Shown in pieces: positions 12,052 through 23,398 of a DNA stretch of 64,000 nucleotides. A program made the position numbers and the translations under genes. The DNA comes from Amaurobius ferox (Eukaryota > Arthropoda > Arachnida > Araneae > Amaurobiidae): contig OX578140.1 of the NCBI GenBank assembly GCA_951213105.1, positions 33,075,518-33,139,517 on the forward strand, written 5' to 3'. The notes under the pieces were generated by a model. The model saw nothing but the letters and a program-made list of their open reading frames with translations, was not told the origin of the DNA and made no database searches. The first letter of the stretch is position 1. Every line of letters begins with the position of its first letter.

Positions 12052-12353
12052 TGATTTCTTAGTCTCTGTCTAGCGTCGGCATTTTTTGTGCTGCAGATAC
12101 CGTTTCAAAGCCATTTATGATTTTTGACTGTGAAGATCACATTCTAATAAAAGAAAGTAGGTGTTACCATTTGAAAATTTCGAAATTGTATCTCTGTTAA
12201 CCCTAACTGTGAGAGTAGGACTGTTATTTTTCCACATCATTCTTGAGCGCATACCTTAAAATATCTGCATCCAAAATTTATTTCCGTTTCCTTGAACGCC
12301 ATGATCGCTAGGGGCTGATATATCGACTTATAAGTTGTTTTATTATCACCCTG
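12052..12353. repeat. Right terminal inverted repeat (~300 bp)
   Basis: Reverse complement of the left repeat. It ends CACCCTG immediately before the TA target base pair. Confidence 0.85.
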
Positions 12354-12410
12354 TACTAGTTTCATATTATTACCAGTAAAATAACGTTTTCATAATAAGA
12401 AAATTAACTC

Positions 12411-13124
12411 AGGAGTTTTAAAAGTGCAATACTGCCTTCAAACCAATACATTTTTCGCATTCCACATGTTTGTTTGAACTAGTAATCAAATTTTGAATAT
12501 TTAAGCAGCTCTGTACTTTTAACATGCATTTATTAACAATTCTTGAAAAATACATTAAGCTAATAAACCCAGTATCGAAGAATGCGTTTATTTCACTTAC
12601 CGGAACATTTAATGTGCTGTGTAAAATAAGTCACGATGCAGCTTGTATAGAGTTTAAAGCTAAATTTGTTAGATAACGCATTCGCTTTTCTTAAATTAAC
12701 ATTTTAACCTACCAGTTATTTCCTGTAATTTTGAAATATTTTGCACTGATAAAAAATATATGTGTGTTTAGTATAATACTAGGTGTGTGTATATTCTTAA
12801 TATGTGCGTATAATATGCGTGTTTAGTAAAACATTGAATTAAAATGAATTCTGATAAATTATTTCATTTCATAATTACTATTCAAAAACTGAATATAAAA
12901 TATAGTAAGTTTGCAGAAATGTTTTCAAAATTTCCAGTAAAGGTCAAGTAAGATGCAGTTGAGTTCACTATCTGTTCAGATACAGATGCGTTTCCAATTG
13001 CAGCAACGATACGATGTTTAGAGCAGAATTTCTGTTTGCATTTTATATCAATACCATCTATGCATTAAGGAACGTTAAGGAACGTTAAGTAGCGTTAAGG
13101 AATAATTTGGAAGAAGTAAACCAT
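12411..13124. other. Noncoding AT-rich DNA
   Basis: No gene-like frame. It contains a small tandem of 'GGAACGTTAA' at about 13070-13100 and GT-rich words near 12760-12830. Confidence 0.4.
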
Positions 13125-13660
13125 TCCGTCAAATTAGTAACCAAAATTTGGCCAACCGTGAAAAAAGAAGAAATAGGTTATTTTTATATTAAATAAATTT
13201 TTATTAGCAAATTGTAAGGTGTCAAGATACAAAACTATTACCCAAATTACCTTCTCTCTTGAATGGAATGAACTAGATCCACGAGAATGCTGTTAACAAA
13301 TTTATCGCAAAATATCACATGAAAATTGTACAGATTTCACAATAGTTAATACTCTTTTTAATTTTATGTGATTTTTTGATAAATTAAATTAAAAAATGTG
13401 CAATATCTCGAGAATAGTTTGCGCTAGCGTTCTAAAGGTTATGTCAATCGTTTTCAAATGAAAAATTACATAAGAAATGATTATTTACGTAGCATTATTG
13501 GAGATTTATATTTTCTATGATTTTTTCAAAACTCTGTTCGAACAAACGATTGGGTTTAAAATCAATAGGCTTACAGTATTCACTGATTGTAATGTTTGTA
13601 CCAAATCTCGTTCGAATCGCTTCATTCGTTCATGAGATATTCTACACACACATACTTTTT
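13125..13660 (+). mobile_element. Helentron-like repeat, truncated copy (H1)
   Basis: It shares, in order, the internal words of the full copies: 'GAACTAGATCCACGAGAATG', 'TTTATCGCA', 'ATATCTCGAGAATAG', 'TATGTCAATCGTTTTC', 'TTACATAAGAAATG' and 'TCGTTCGAATCGCTTCATTC', followed by a CACACA remnant. Both termini are missing. Confidence 0.7.
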
Positions 13661-13777
13661 ATCCTACTTAAATGATTTATTCTACTTTACTTATCCTACT
13701 TAAAGAATTTATACTTCTTAAAAAAATTTTCCTAATTAAACCTACTTAACACTTATCCTAGATAAATTATTGATTTA

Positions 13778-14113
13778 CTAAGAGAAATAGTTCAAGAAAT
13801 GCTCAATAGAAGGTGGGCGTGGAAAAGCCAATGTATAGACGGTGCCATCTATTTCTCATTCTACAAACTATTTCCCTGAGATTGATTTCTGTATTTGCTA
13901 AGAAGAATAGTTCAGAAAACGTACAAAAGATAGCGCGCATGAAAAATCAGTAGAAAAACCGCGTCATCTATTGCTGCTCTGGTGAACTTTTTCTCTAGAT
14001 TGATTTGCTGCTAAGAGAAATAGTTTAAAAATTACGAAAAAGACGACGGGCTGTGAAAAGCCATTAGATAGACCGCGCCATCTATTTCGCATTCTGCGAA
14101 CTATTTCTCTTAG
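13778..14113. repeat. Array of three hairpin units (~115 bp each)
   Basis: Each unit opens with CTAAGAGAAATAGTTC (or a variant) and closes with its reverse complement GAACTATTTCTCTTAG (or a variant). Units: 13778-13880, 13898-13998, 14011-14113. Between the arms the units share 'GAAAAGCCA...TAGAC' and 'GCCATCTATTTC'. This looks like a small inverted-repeat element amplified in tandem. Confidence 0.75.
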
Positions 14114-14329
14114 TTACAATTCAACCTTTTACGTCTTCAGATAAGGTAAATTTCAGTTGCAGCCCAGAAAAACTGATATTTATGCAATTAGTGATAATCC
14201 GTTGTACAATGATCAAATACTAAATCTGGAAATAACAAAGTAGTAAAACTTGTGTACATGCACTAAAAGATTCTTTTGTCATACACAAATGGAAATAACT
14301 TAATTCTTAAATTGTTTGAAATTTAATTA

Positions 14330-14525
14330 GTTTCTAAATCTATATTTATATTTTTAAAAAGCTCTTATAGTTTTTGAGTAATCATCAAGTTAAAGAAGAT
14401 TAAACATTTTCTGTTTTCAATTTCGTTAGGTTCATATCTCAGAATTGCTAGCTATTAACAATAAGCAAGAATTTGTAGGTCCCTGCAAGTGTATATAATT
14501 GGATTTTGGATCGACTTCTTGGTAT
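14330..14525 (+). repeat. Dispersed ~200-bp repeat (copy 1 of 3)
   Basis: It shares 'CTTATAGTTTTTGAGTAATC', 'AAGAAGATT', 'AACAATAAGCAAGAATTTGT' and 'TATATAATTGGATTTTGGATC' with 52320-52530 and 52660-52865. Confidence 0.6.
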
Positions 14526-14599
14526 AGTGGTTATTCTTTAGGTATTTTAGTATTTCAATCTGGGTTTTTCGAGGGGTGAGAAAGCTGTAATAGAGAATG

Positions 14600-15043
14600 A
14601 TGTTTAAAAAATTATCCCACAGTATTACATACGAAACGTGAACATATTTCGCAATAGTTAATACATTTTATGTGATTTTTTTTAATACATTTATTTTCAA
14701 AGTGCAATGTTTCGAGAAAGTTTCATGTCTTTTTCAGAATTTAATTCGAAAATTTGGGGGTCTTCCGAACATTCGATTGCTTTAAAATGAACACGCCTCA
14801 ATATTCACTGATTGTAATTTTTGCGCTAAAGTTCGTTCGAAACGCTCCAGTTGTTCGCGAGATATCGTCTCCTCAAACTCACAAACTCTCTCTCTCACAC
14901 ACACAAACATCACATCAAACATGTTCAATTCGAGTTTAAGAATATTTAAAACGTGCATTTCCGTCAAAATCATGAATTCGAATTTTTCACCCAGTCACAA
15001 TATTTCCTCTATACATTATACTACGTAGATAGGGAAAGTAATA
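14600..15043 (+). mobile_element. Helentron-like repeat, 3' part (H2)
   Basis: It contains the internal sequence ending with 'CAATATTCACTGATTGTAAT', 'GTTCGTTCGAAACGCTCC', a CTCTCACACACAC tract and 'TTTAAAACGTGCATTTCCGT'. It closes with a decayed palindrome 'TTTCCTCTATACATTATA...TAGGGAAAGTAAT'. The 5' half is missing. Confidence 0.7.
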
Positions 15044-16129
15044 TGGTATTGAGAATATTATGGCAGTTAATTGAAGAAGGAAATCTGTTTTATAGTAAAG
15101 TATGCTATTTTCATTTTTGATTTTCATTTTCTCAGTTCGCGTTTATATTTTCCGTGCGTCATTACTTTCGCCAAGATTTTCCCAGAAATTAAAATATTTT
15201 TTAAGAAGTAGAGATATTTTGAATATGTAAAACTATATTTTGACATATAATAAATATCTTCAAAGTAAATTTTTAAAACGTGATATTTTTTAATTAACTC
15301 TGATTTTTGTATAGTATTTATTTATAAGTTTTTATTTTAAATATAATTTAAATAATCGTCAATATTTTTCATTATTTGAACTCTGAATTAATGTCTTGTT
15401 ATTCAACATTTTTTAGGTGCAGCCAATTGAAAACGATTTTAGGTGGATTATTGTGAGAGTGAAACGAAAATGAATGTTTTCTTAATTTATATAGCACCTT
15501 TCCAATCAGTATATTTGTCTTTAAAAATTATTAAAACAATTTTGACGGGGTTTAATTAATTTATAGCGTTGCACTAGCATCCAATTTTAAACATCATTAA
15601 ACTTATCGTAGAAAATTTTGTTTGCGGGAGAGTAAATTAATTAAATAAATAAACTCAGACTCTCTAACAAGAAGTGAATATTTTACATAATGTAATTGAT
15701 AAATTTTAGTACTTAAGTTTTAGTTTCCTGCTTATATTATGAAATTTTAGATTCAATAAAAAGGAAGTTTTAGTTTCCTGTTTATATTATGAAATTTTAG
15801 ATTCAATAAAAAGGAAAATATATTTTACTTTTGTAAAAAAAAAACTTTTGTAAATAAAAAACCTGATCATTAATGAATTGTTATTTGTTAAACTAGCCTT
15901 TGTTGAAACTGATAGTTTTTTGTATATTTGAGGCTGCTATTGCATCTAGATGTTTGTACAGGCAGACATTTTCCTGCATTTACTGGATTTGCTGTTTTGT
16001 CATGCGAAGAAGACCTATCATTTATCTCAAAAAAGGTTGATTACTAAATATTTATCTTTAATTTTTATAAAAACTGCTCCTAAAATGGAACCAATATTAA
16101 AATTCCTTAAAACCTATAATAGTAAATGA
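15044..16129. other. Noncoding AT-rich DNA with a 50-bp tandem duplication
   Basis: No gene-like frame. At 15715-15764 and 15765-15814 a 50-bp unit beginning AAGTTTTAGTTTCCTG is present twice, almost identically. Confidence 0.5.
15715..15814. repeat. 50-bp direct tandem duplication
   Basis: Two adjacent copies differ at one visible base (CTGCTTATA versus CTGTTTATA). Confidence 0.9.
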
Positions 16130-16330
16130 AGATGTCTGTGCGTCTGCTTGTGTCGTCTGTAGGAGAAAGTCTAAGTATCGTACATCCATGAAATTTTGTA
16201 CGAGTATACCTTGGATCACGAAAGAATATACCTCATTGTGATTTTTTTCAATTCAAACTTATTTTTATAGTTATTAAATGCTGAAGCACCATCCTAAGCG
16301 ATTTTCGCACAAATTGCACAAATTTCTTAG
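16130..16330 (+). repeat. Dispersed repeat, 'CTGT/taggagaaagtc' family
   Basis: A TGTCTGTGCGTCTGC-like tract is followed by 'CATGAAATTTTGTACGAGTA' and then 'TTTTTTCAATTCAAACTTATT'. The arrangement parallels 36785-37090 (a CTGT tract, then 'TATGAAATTTGATACACATG', then 'TTTTTTCAAATTCGAGTTAATT') and loosely 20950-21330. Confidence 0.45.
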
Positions 16331-16421
16331 CGATCAAAAGTATTAACGTAACGTTTTCATCTTAATACCATCGGAAAGATTTAAGAATTTGAAGAAGAAA
16401 CAAACTTTGAGCAATAGAAGA

Positions 16422-16498
<77 letters not shown>

Positions 16499-16553
16499 TA
16501 AATATATATATACATGTATATATATATGTATATATATATATATAAATATATAT

Positions 16554-16607
<54 letters not shown>

Positions 16608-16612
16608 TATAT
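16422..16612. repeat. Long (TA)n microsatellite
   Basis: About 190 bp of TA repeats with a few interruptions (TGTATA, AAATATA, TACATG). The open frames over it on both strands (poly-YI) are artefacts. Confidence 0.95.
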
Positions 16613-18026
16613 ATTTGAAGACGTGATCGATTTCAAAATTGCGATATATAAAAACTAACTGATAATCCGACTTTTAATAAATAAAATCAAGTAAAAAGTT
16701 ATTAAGTTGTTTTGGAAACAAAACTTCACACACAGTGATAGAGGAAACACAACCATAATGATCTAGAAAAAGAAAGTTAAACACATTACATTTTATCAAC
16801 TGTGTTGCACGCTGATCTCAGTTGATTGACGCCTTTCTGTCTTTTGCTGCATGGTTTCGCTGTCTTTTTATCCTTAAGAAGATCTTGTTTTCACTTGAAA
16901 AATCGAATAATTTCCTTATTTTGTTTTATTATATGTTTTAAACGAAGAGTTTTAATACCATATTCCTTCTATAGTTTTTCCATGTGTATGCAATGAATTA
17001 AGCTGTAATATATTCTTGTACATATAAGCTCACTAATAAAAATCTCCAAAATACAATAAAAATATTTAGCAAATAGCTCTCTTACGATAAAGATTTTAAA
17101 GGTATACCAGCGAAAATATCGCCAAAATATTTAGAATATTCTTGTGATAACTCTTATAGCAAGCATGTAAAGTTTAAAATCTTTATTATCTCTTTCATGC
17201 ATGCATAACTTAACAATGCGCAGCGCTACACAAATATTGAATAAACGTCAAATTCCACATATTTTAAGTAAAATTCGATCCCTCACGTGCCAGAGTTTTG
17301 TGTTTGTTTTGCATCAAAATTATGTCTGGCATCGTTTCAAAGTTACCAATAGCAAGGAATTATTATCAAGGAAGTGAAATTTTTAAAGTATGTAAATATG
17401 TGTATAACTAAAAATCAGATTTCAAATTATCGGTTATTAAGGTTATGGTTGAAATTGCTTGAAAATATTGTATTTTGTTATATTTTACATTATTATTCTT
17501 GCAATTAGTGATATTACAGTTGGTTTTCTCATTTTGAAATGTATAAATTAATCTATATATTAAATATCAAACAGCTGAGTGAGACTGGCTGACTGACTAA
17601 AACTTGTAACTTACACATTGGACGTGACCTATAACTAATAAGATTTTTTTGTTCATTTTATGAATATGCAAATAAATATTTTGTACGTAATAATTAAACC
17701 ATGTGTAATCACTTGCGTTCGCATTTGAAATTTCAGGAAATAATAGAAAACTAAATATATTCTCGTTTTTCTAGAAAATAATGCTATAGAAATATAATTG
17801 TTTAAATGTCGCAGTTCAATCGTGGAAATTACTGCAATTTTCTATAATTCCAGTTTTATTGTGTGAGATATCAACTCAAAAAATGTCATAGCTCTACGAT
17901 TATTCGTTCGTTAGATATCGTGACCACATGTTGCAGATTTATGTGCACACTCCTTTAAAAATATTCGAAATGTGCGCTGATGATCCAAAAATAAATTCTT
18001 ATCCAACAAAATCGCCAATTAAAAAA
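16613..18026. other. Noncoding AT-rich DNA
   Basis: No gene-like frame. Near 17870-17950 a fragment with 'TTCGTTCGTTAGATATCGTG' and 'CACACTCC' resembles the microsatellite-side part of the Helentron-like family, but it is too decayed to bound. Confidence 0.4.
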
Positions 18027-18811
18027 TCTGATCTGGGCAGCGCATGACATTCCCTGCATGAAGAACTGACTTCTTTGTGCTCAACAACCACAGTATAATG
18101 TTTCTGGTATTGAACTAACATCACGTGATTTGAAACTGGGCTCTGTGGGTAACTTATGAGTCCAAATGCAATGACATATTCATACTCACGTACAAAATCC
18201 TCATCAAAATTTAAATGACATTGAATTAATATCTAGTGAAATTAGCGACTGTTATCGAAATATTAACAATTTTGTTGTGTAATATCATATATGAAGAGTG
18301 TTATATAATTTCTATCGTTAGATGTATTCTTCTTTTAAATACGAAATATGTCGAGAATGTTTCCTGCTATCATTCTAAAGTGTATTTCATTCCTTTTGAG
18401 TAATAAAGATTTAAGTATGAAATGCTTTTTACCAACGATTTTTGATAACTTTGTAAAATTTGCATCATTTATATTCTAATTGAAATTCTGTTTGAAATAA
18501 TTATTTCTTTACCAATTTTAAAAGTATTGATTTTTTTTTCAAAAATTCATTCAAAAATTGGGAGGTCTTCAGAAAATTTGATCGCGTTTAAAATCAATAA
18601 ACTTTCAGTAATCATTGATTGTAATAATCGTATCAAATTAATGTTGAAACGCTTCGTTCGTTCATAAAATATCGAGTCCACAGAAGCGCACACGCACACC
18701 ATAAAAAAGTTCTCTTTGTATTAACTGATAATTAAAACGTATTCTCCCATCAAAAACTCAAATTCGAACTTTCGACCCCGCCACATTACTTTCCCTATAC
18801 ATGTAAAGAAA
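18027..18811 (+). mobile_element. Helentron-like repeat, near full length, subfamily B 5' end (H3)
   Basis: It starts TCTGATCTGGGCAGCGCATG after an A run and continues 'ACATTCCCTGCATG', the subfamily B terminus. It contains the middle words 'AATATGTCGAGAATG', 'GCGTTTAAAATCAATAAACT' and 'GAAACGCTTCGTTCGTTC', then a degenerate 'CACACGCACACC' tract. It ends 'TCGACCCCGCCACATTACTT...', a decayed 3' palindrome. Confidence 0.75.
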
Positions 18812-18975
18812 ATAAAAATGTATATAGGGATGTAAATACGTATAAGGATTAATAACGTATACGTATAAGGATGATAATACGTATAAGGATCGTATATTCC
18901 CTATATAGGGATGTATATAGGGTTGCAAATAGGGATATAGGAATATATAGGGATGTATATAGGGAAAATAAAAAT
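18812..18975. repeat. Irregular tandem repeat of 'TATAGGGATGTA' type
   Basis: Repeated words 'TATAGGGATGTA' and 'ACGTATAAGGAT' at roughly 20-30 bp spacing, some palindromic (CCCTATATAGGG). It adjoins the 3' end of H3, whose own palindrome contains CCCTATACAT, so it may be an expansion of that end. Confidence 0.6.
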
Positions 18976-19791
18976 TTATCGGGAAAAACAATGTTTTCTA
19001 TATACAACAGTAAAGTAAAACTAACCTATACTTGAAAAGTTATTTACAATCTGTGCTAAGAAATAATCATTTCAGCAAACAATGCATTTTATTCTACATT
19101 ATACTATGCATATATTCAAAGTAAAAAATTATCGGAAAACAATGCTTCCCTTTACCATAATATTGTAAAATAAAACTCAACCACACATTAAAAGTTATTT
19201 AACCTTTTTGATATTATGTATGCTGTAAAGGAAGAAGAAATATTCATTGCAGCAAAGCAATGCATTTCATTACACTTGACCAGATTATAATCATCTTAAG
19301 AGATGTTTTAAGAACACGAGATCTAAAAGGCAATGTTAAGTATATTGTGACCTGATTTAAATGGATTTTCTATTAAGGAGACCTTCGAAAACATCTGGCC
19401 AATCTCTAAAGTTAACGACGTACATCCGGTAGTTATGGAGCGGTGGGCAGCCCTTTTCTAGTACAAGATAATACGTCTTTGGATCTGATTGACTACAGGG
19501 TTAAACATAACTGAAAAGAGTTTTCTGAAGAATTTCTAGAGAATAGTTTTGAATTAAAATTTAAAGAATTTTCGGGGTCCCACTACTTGTACGATAATAG
19601 TTCAATGTGGCAAAATTTTTATGAAATGTAACCAAACAGTTTAATAAAAAGTGATTAAGATTAGCTAGTAGTTTTGAAATTACAGGCCGTATTTCTTTTC
19701 AATCCCGACTTGTGTGTAAAATAGAGACAATATCCGTGTAATTACTGCATATAAAAAATTTCGGGATTGAACAGGATTCGAAAAAAAAAAA
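18976..19791. other. Noncoding AT-rich DNA
   Basis: An imperfect internal duplication (about 19000-19105 and 19125-19275) shares 'AAAACAATG', 'AAAGTTATTT', 'AGAAATA' and 'GCATTT...ACA'. No gene. Confidence 0.4.
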
Positions 19792-20558
19792 TCTGATGTG
19801 AGCAACACATGACTTTCCTTATATAATGCAATGAATTTACTCCTTTTACAGTCAAAATAATGTTATTCTTTTAGTAGATACTTATATTCGTTCCAAGATG
19901 TTTCAATTTTCTTCAATGAGTCATCATTTTCATTGATTTAGCGTCATTTTTATCCATTTGGCGAGATTTTTGTTAATTTGGCAACAATTAAAAATGTCGC
20001 CAAGTTGGCGACATTCCGCCAAATTCGTCGCCAAAATCTCGCCAAACGTTATGGACGGAGAAATAAGTTATTCTTACAGCAGATAAATGACTATTGCAGT
20101 TCAAATACAAATGTATTACTCAAAGTATCTTTTTTCATGAATGGAACGAGCTAGATCCACGAGAATAATGTCACCAAATTTATCGCATAGTATTACATAT
20201 GAAAAATGAATATGTTTCTCAATAGGAAATATATATATTTTTATTTTATATAACTTTTTGATAATTTCATTAAAAATGTGCAATATCTCAAGAACGGTTC
20301 ATGTTAGCGTTCTAAAATTTATGTCAATCGTTTTCTAATGAAAAAATACATAAGAAATGTCTACTTGCGTAACATTATTAGCGGTTTTGATTTTTTGACA
20401 ATTTTTTCAAAATTTCACTCAAAAATTTAGGTGGGTTCTGAACATTCGATTGCGTATAAAAGTAGTAGGCTTCCAGTGTTTATAGATTGTGATTTTTGTG
20501 CCAAATTTTGTTCGAATCGGTCCATTCGTTCGTCAGTTATCGTCTCCACAGACTCACT

Positions 20559-20617
<59 letters not shown>

Positions 20618-20743
20618 CACTTCAAAAATGTTTGATTTGTGATCAGGGATGCTTGAAATGTGCTCTCCCGTCGAAAACTCGAATTCGAATTTTCGACCCC
20701 GTCACAATACTTTCCTTATACATTATGTATATAAGGAAAGTAA
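19792..20743 (+). mobile_element. Helentron-like repeat, full length, subfamily A (H4)
   Basis: It starts TCTGATGTGAGCAACACATG after an A run, then 'ACTTTCCTTATATAATGCAA' (5' subterminal repeat). The middle holds palindromic GCC/GGC words ('GTCGCCAAGTTGGCGACATT'), the conserved 'GAGCTAGATCCACGAGAATA' block and a CA microsatellite. The 3' end is the palindrome 'ACTTTCCTTATACATTATGT' / 'ATATAAGGAAAGTAA'. It has no coding capacity. By architecture it is a non-autonomous Helentron/DINE-like element; a transposase source is not present in the window. Confidence 0.8.
20561..20616. repeat. (CA)n microsatellite inside H4
   Basis: About 55 bp of uninterrupted CA at the position where all full copies carry a CA/GT tract. 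Confidence 0.95.
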
Positions 20744-21877
20744 TAACATATTTTTAGGGGAAGCAAGAATTATAAAATAAACAAATTTTGGTTTTAACCT
20801 TGGATAGAGTACGTTCACTTTTATTACAAATGTTATACAGCACTAAAATATCCTAAATTTGAGAAGTAAACTGTTTGTGTGCTGAAAGCAAAGCAATTTT
20901 ACATGTACAAACGATACTAATTTTTCAAGTCACATATTTTTAACACTTTACAACAAAGTTGAAAAGTGTTTATGACTTTGTTCATTCTGTCTGTCTGTCT
21001 CTCTGTCTGTCTGTCCGTTAGCACGATAACTGCCGTAAAAATGACTTAATCAAAATGAAATTTTAGTATGTTGTTCAGACGGTCTGTAGAACCTATGGGA
21101 ATATAAATGAATAATATTACACAATTAGTTTTGGATTGAACCCGGGTCGAAAAAATGAAATACATTGAGCCCTATGGGACCTAATTTTTCAAACATTTTT
21201 TAAGCGGATTTAAAATTCACAAATTGCTTCGAAAATTTTAGGTAATATTTAAATTGTTCCATAAAATATATAAAAAAAAATTCAGCGAAATATATTCAGT
21301 AGTTTTTTAAATAAAAATTAAAATAATAATTACACCTCTTATATGAAACGATCACGTGACCATGATATGAAACGATCACATGACCCACTTCAAAATGATA
21401 TATGGCATCCATCTTGTTTCAAAATCGGGATTTTTTTAAGTTCTTTTTAATTCATATTGAGTGTTGTATCCGTCCTAAAACTACTTTATTTTTGCTTAAA
21501 TTCTGTGCATCTACATACTTAAACAACGTTAAACTGCAAATATCTAAATAATCTTACAATTTAAATATTTTAAAAATTACAGCATAAACTAGTAGATTAA
21601 ATGCATTTGCCGATTTCGTAAGAAGAAACATTTTTGTGAGTAAAACATAGAGCACAGTCAAAACCAGTTTTTTGTTTTCGAGACAGAAGCATTACAAACT
21701 TTAGAAACCGACATTTTCATTCTTTAACTTGATAAGATGATTCATCAAAAACTATAAAAGTGTAAAAAATATAATAAATCTGGAAACAGAATTTTCTATT
21801 GACCATAATCGTTGCTTACTGTTTATATTTATTTTCGTTACTCTTAAGAAACATTAATAGATAAATTTTGCAAAACC
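20744..21877. other. Noncoding DNA with a (CTGT)n-bearing dispersed repeat
   Basis: No gene. At 20985-21020 a CTGT tract is followed by 'TAGCACGATAACTGCCGTAA' and 'TTGAACCCGGGTCGAAA', a common style of arthropod dispersed repeat. At 21338-21384 a ~23-bp unit 'ATATGAAACGATCACGTGACC' is present twice. Confidence 0.5.
20950..21330 (+). repeat. Dispersed repeat with (CTGT)n tract
   Basis: It begins near 'AACACTTTACAACAAAGTTG' and runs through the CTGT tract to 'TCAGCGAAATATATTCAGTA'. It has the same overall arrangement as 36785-37090. Confidence 0.4.
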
Positions 21878-23225
21878 TATCAAAACTTTACTCCGTGTCC
21901 CAAAGAAAGTTGCATTTTTTGCAGACATTTAAAATGTTTTGATGTACACAGTCAGAAATTTTAAAAAATCAAGCATAAATGGAAGCTATCTATACCAGAT
22001 ACTGCAATAAAATTCGATAGAAAGTAATAATACGTTTATATCATACATCGTATATATGTAAAACCACTGAATCAGCCTAAAATAGAAATATGGGAAACCA
22101 TGCCGTAATATCAACTTAAGTATAAAAAAAAAGGCCAGAATTTAAAATTTGCAATTTCGTTTGTTTAAGTCATCCCCAAACGTTTAACCCATTAAATTAC
22201 AACCATTTTCCATTTATAGAAAAATAAAATTTTACTTTTAATCATGACGCTTAAATGTGCATATGCCAAAGCAGTATGTCATGCAAATCATAAGATATCT
22301 TAATCTAAATGGCATTTACGCATAATGTAAACCAACAACATACAAATTAAACATTAAACTTAACACATTTTACGGTATACTTTAAAAATCCACGGCCCAT
22401 TTATATACTTCGAAAATGGAGTTGAAAATACCAACTGCAAAACCATAAAAGATAGCAAAACAACATGCATGTAACACACAAACCACACAGGGCGCGGTAG
22501 CCCATTGGTTAGCGCGCTGGAGTTGCACTCGGTAGGTCCGGGTTCGATTCCAGCCACTGGCAAAACTGCCGCCGTGTTCACGCGGAGTACGATCACGTTA
22601 AACATGTGGGTCCGTAAGTCCTTCCGAGTGGTTGGTGGTAGGGGATGGAGGGAGCGATCCCTGTGGATGCCTCCCCCACTGGGTTCCGGTCCAAATTGGG
22701 TGGCACTTCCCGGCTGTCCAAACAGTTACCTTACACCTTTCTGGTAGGTCGGACGGTCTGGGTCTCAACAACAACAACACAAACCACACAGCATGTAACG
22801 TCTTTAAGTGCTTCTTAGAAAAGTTCTAAGATTTGAACTTCGTTGCTCTGAGGCGTTAAGACACTAAGTGCCCTTTCATGACTTACAATCCTCTTAAATG
22901 ATTCATTTAATTATTTTTTGGCTCCATCTTTTTTCTCTATGTTTGAAAGAATTCTTTTCATATTTGAGCTTATATATATTTATTCGACGTATTTATGAAT
23001 GCGAAAATGTTTCTTTTGCTTTCGATTAATACATTTCTTGATGTGAACCAGCCTTATCAGCAAACACTAAATTCCCATTAAGTTTTGTGAGTATTTTCTC
23101 CTAGCAGAAATAATGTATATTCTTTGTGTTTTGAACGAAATCCTTCCTAGGAATTATTTTATCCACATATTTTATTTGTTACGCATCTTGTAAAATATTA
23201 TAATACAAATATATAAGTATTTTAT
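21878..23225. repeat. Diverged tandem duplication, unit 1 (contains a SINE-1)
   Basis: It aligns with 23399-24430 along its whole length. Shared landmarks include 'CCTATCAAAA.TTTACT', 'AAACCATAAAA.ATAGCAAAAC', 'TTTAAGTGCTTCTTAGAAAA', 'GTTGCTCTGAGGCGTTAAGA' and 'CTTGATGTGAACCAGCCT'. The unit is longer than its partner mainly because of the SINE-1 at 22491-22776. Confidence 0.85.
22491..22776 (+). mobile_element. SINE-1, full-length copy
   Basis: This is a tRNA-derived SINE. The head 'GGGCGCGGTAGCCCATTGG' / 'TTAGCGCGCTGG' carries the A box and 'GGGTTCGATTCC' is the B box. The body runs 'CCGTGTTCACGCGGAGTACG' and 'CATGTGGGTCCGTAAGTCC' to 'GGTCGGACGGTCTGGGT', with a short CAA-repeat tail. A perfect 15-bp target duplication, ACACAAACCACACAG, flanks it (22476-22490, 22777-22791). 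The paralogous unit at about 23999 has this target once, without the SINE, so it acts as an empty site. Open frames through it in both directions are not genes. Confidence 0.95.
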
Positions 23226-23398
23226 ACTTTATATTCCGTACTTTAGATGCCATATACAATAGACTTGTAGAAGCTTCGATTCTCGAATAATTTTGAACCA
23301 AATAAATGAAATGAATATACAAATAAAGTATCATTTTGATTGCTATAATGTATTAATTTTTATTCTTACGAACCATTAATACATTAATCTTACAAAAA

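Larger units (their letters stand above)
10682..12353 (+). mobile_element. Tc1/mariner-like transposon with long TIRs, complete ends, defective
   Basis: The element starts CAGGGTGATTATAA and ends TTATTATCACCCTG, flanked by TA on both sides (10680-10681, 12354-12355), the expected Tc1/mariner target duplication. The terminal inverted repeats are unusually long, about 300 bp, and match with moderate divergence and small indels. The interior holds a broken transposase on the plus strand. Confidence 0.9.

Noticed and set aside
16343..16658. Open frames of alternating Tyr-Ile on both strands
   Set aside because: They are translations of a TA microsatellite; the same applies at 45010-45250.
20427..20757. 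Frames with poly-Cys/Val or poly-Thr/His
   Set aside because: They are read through the CA/GT tract of the Helentron-like element, as at 35602-35835, 50123-50446 and 62252-62717.
22491..22560. Possible tRNA gene (A and B boxes)
   Set aside because: The head is joined to a SINE body, has a target duplication, and recurs many times; the acceptor stem is not preserved.
22360..22829. Open frames on both strands around 22.4-22.8 kb
   Set aside because: They follow the SINE-1 sequence, and the same peptides recur wherever a SINE-1 copy occurs (29.5-32.5 kb, 49.8 kb).
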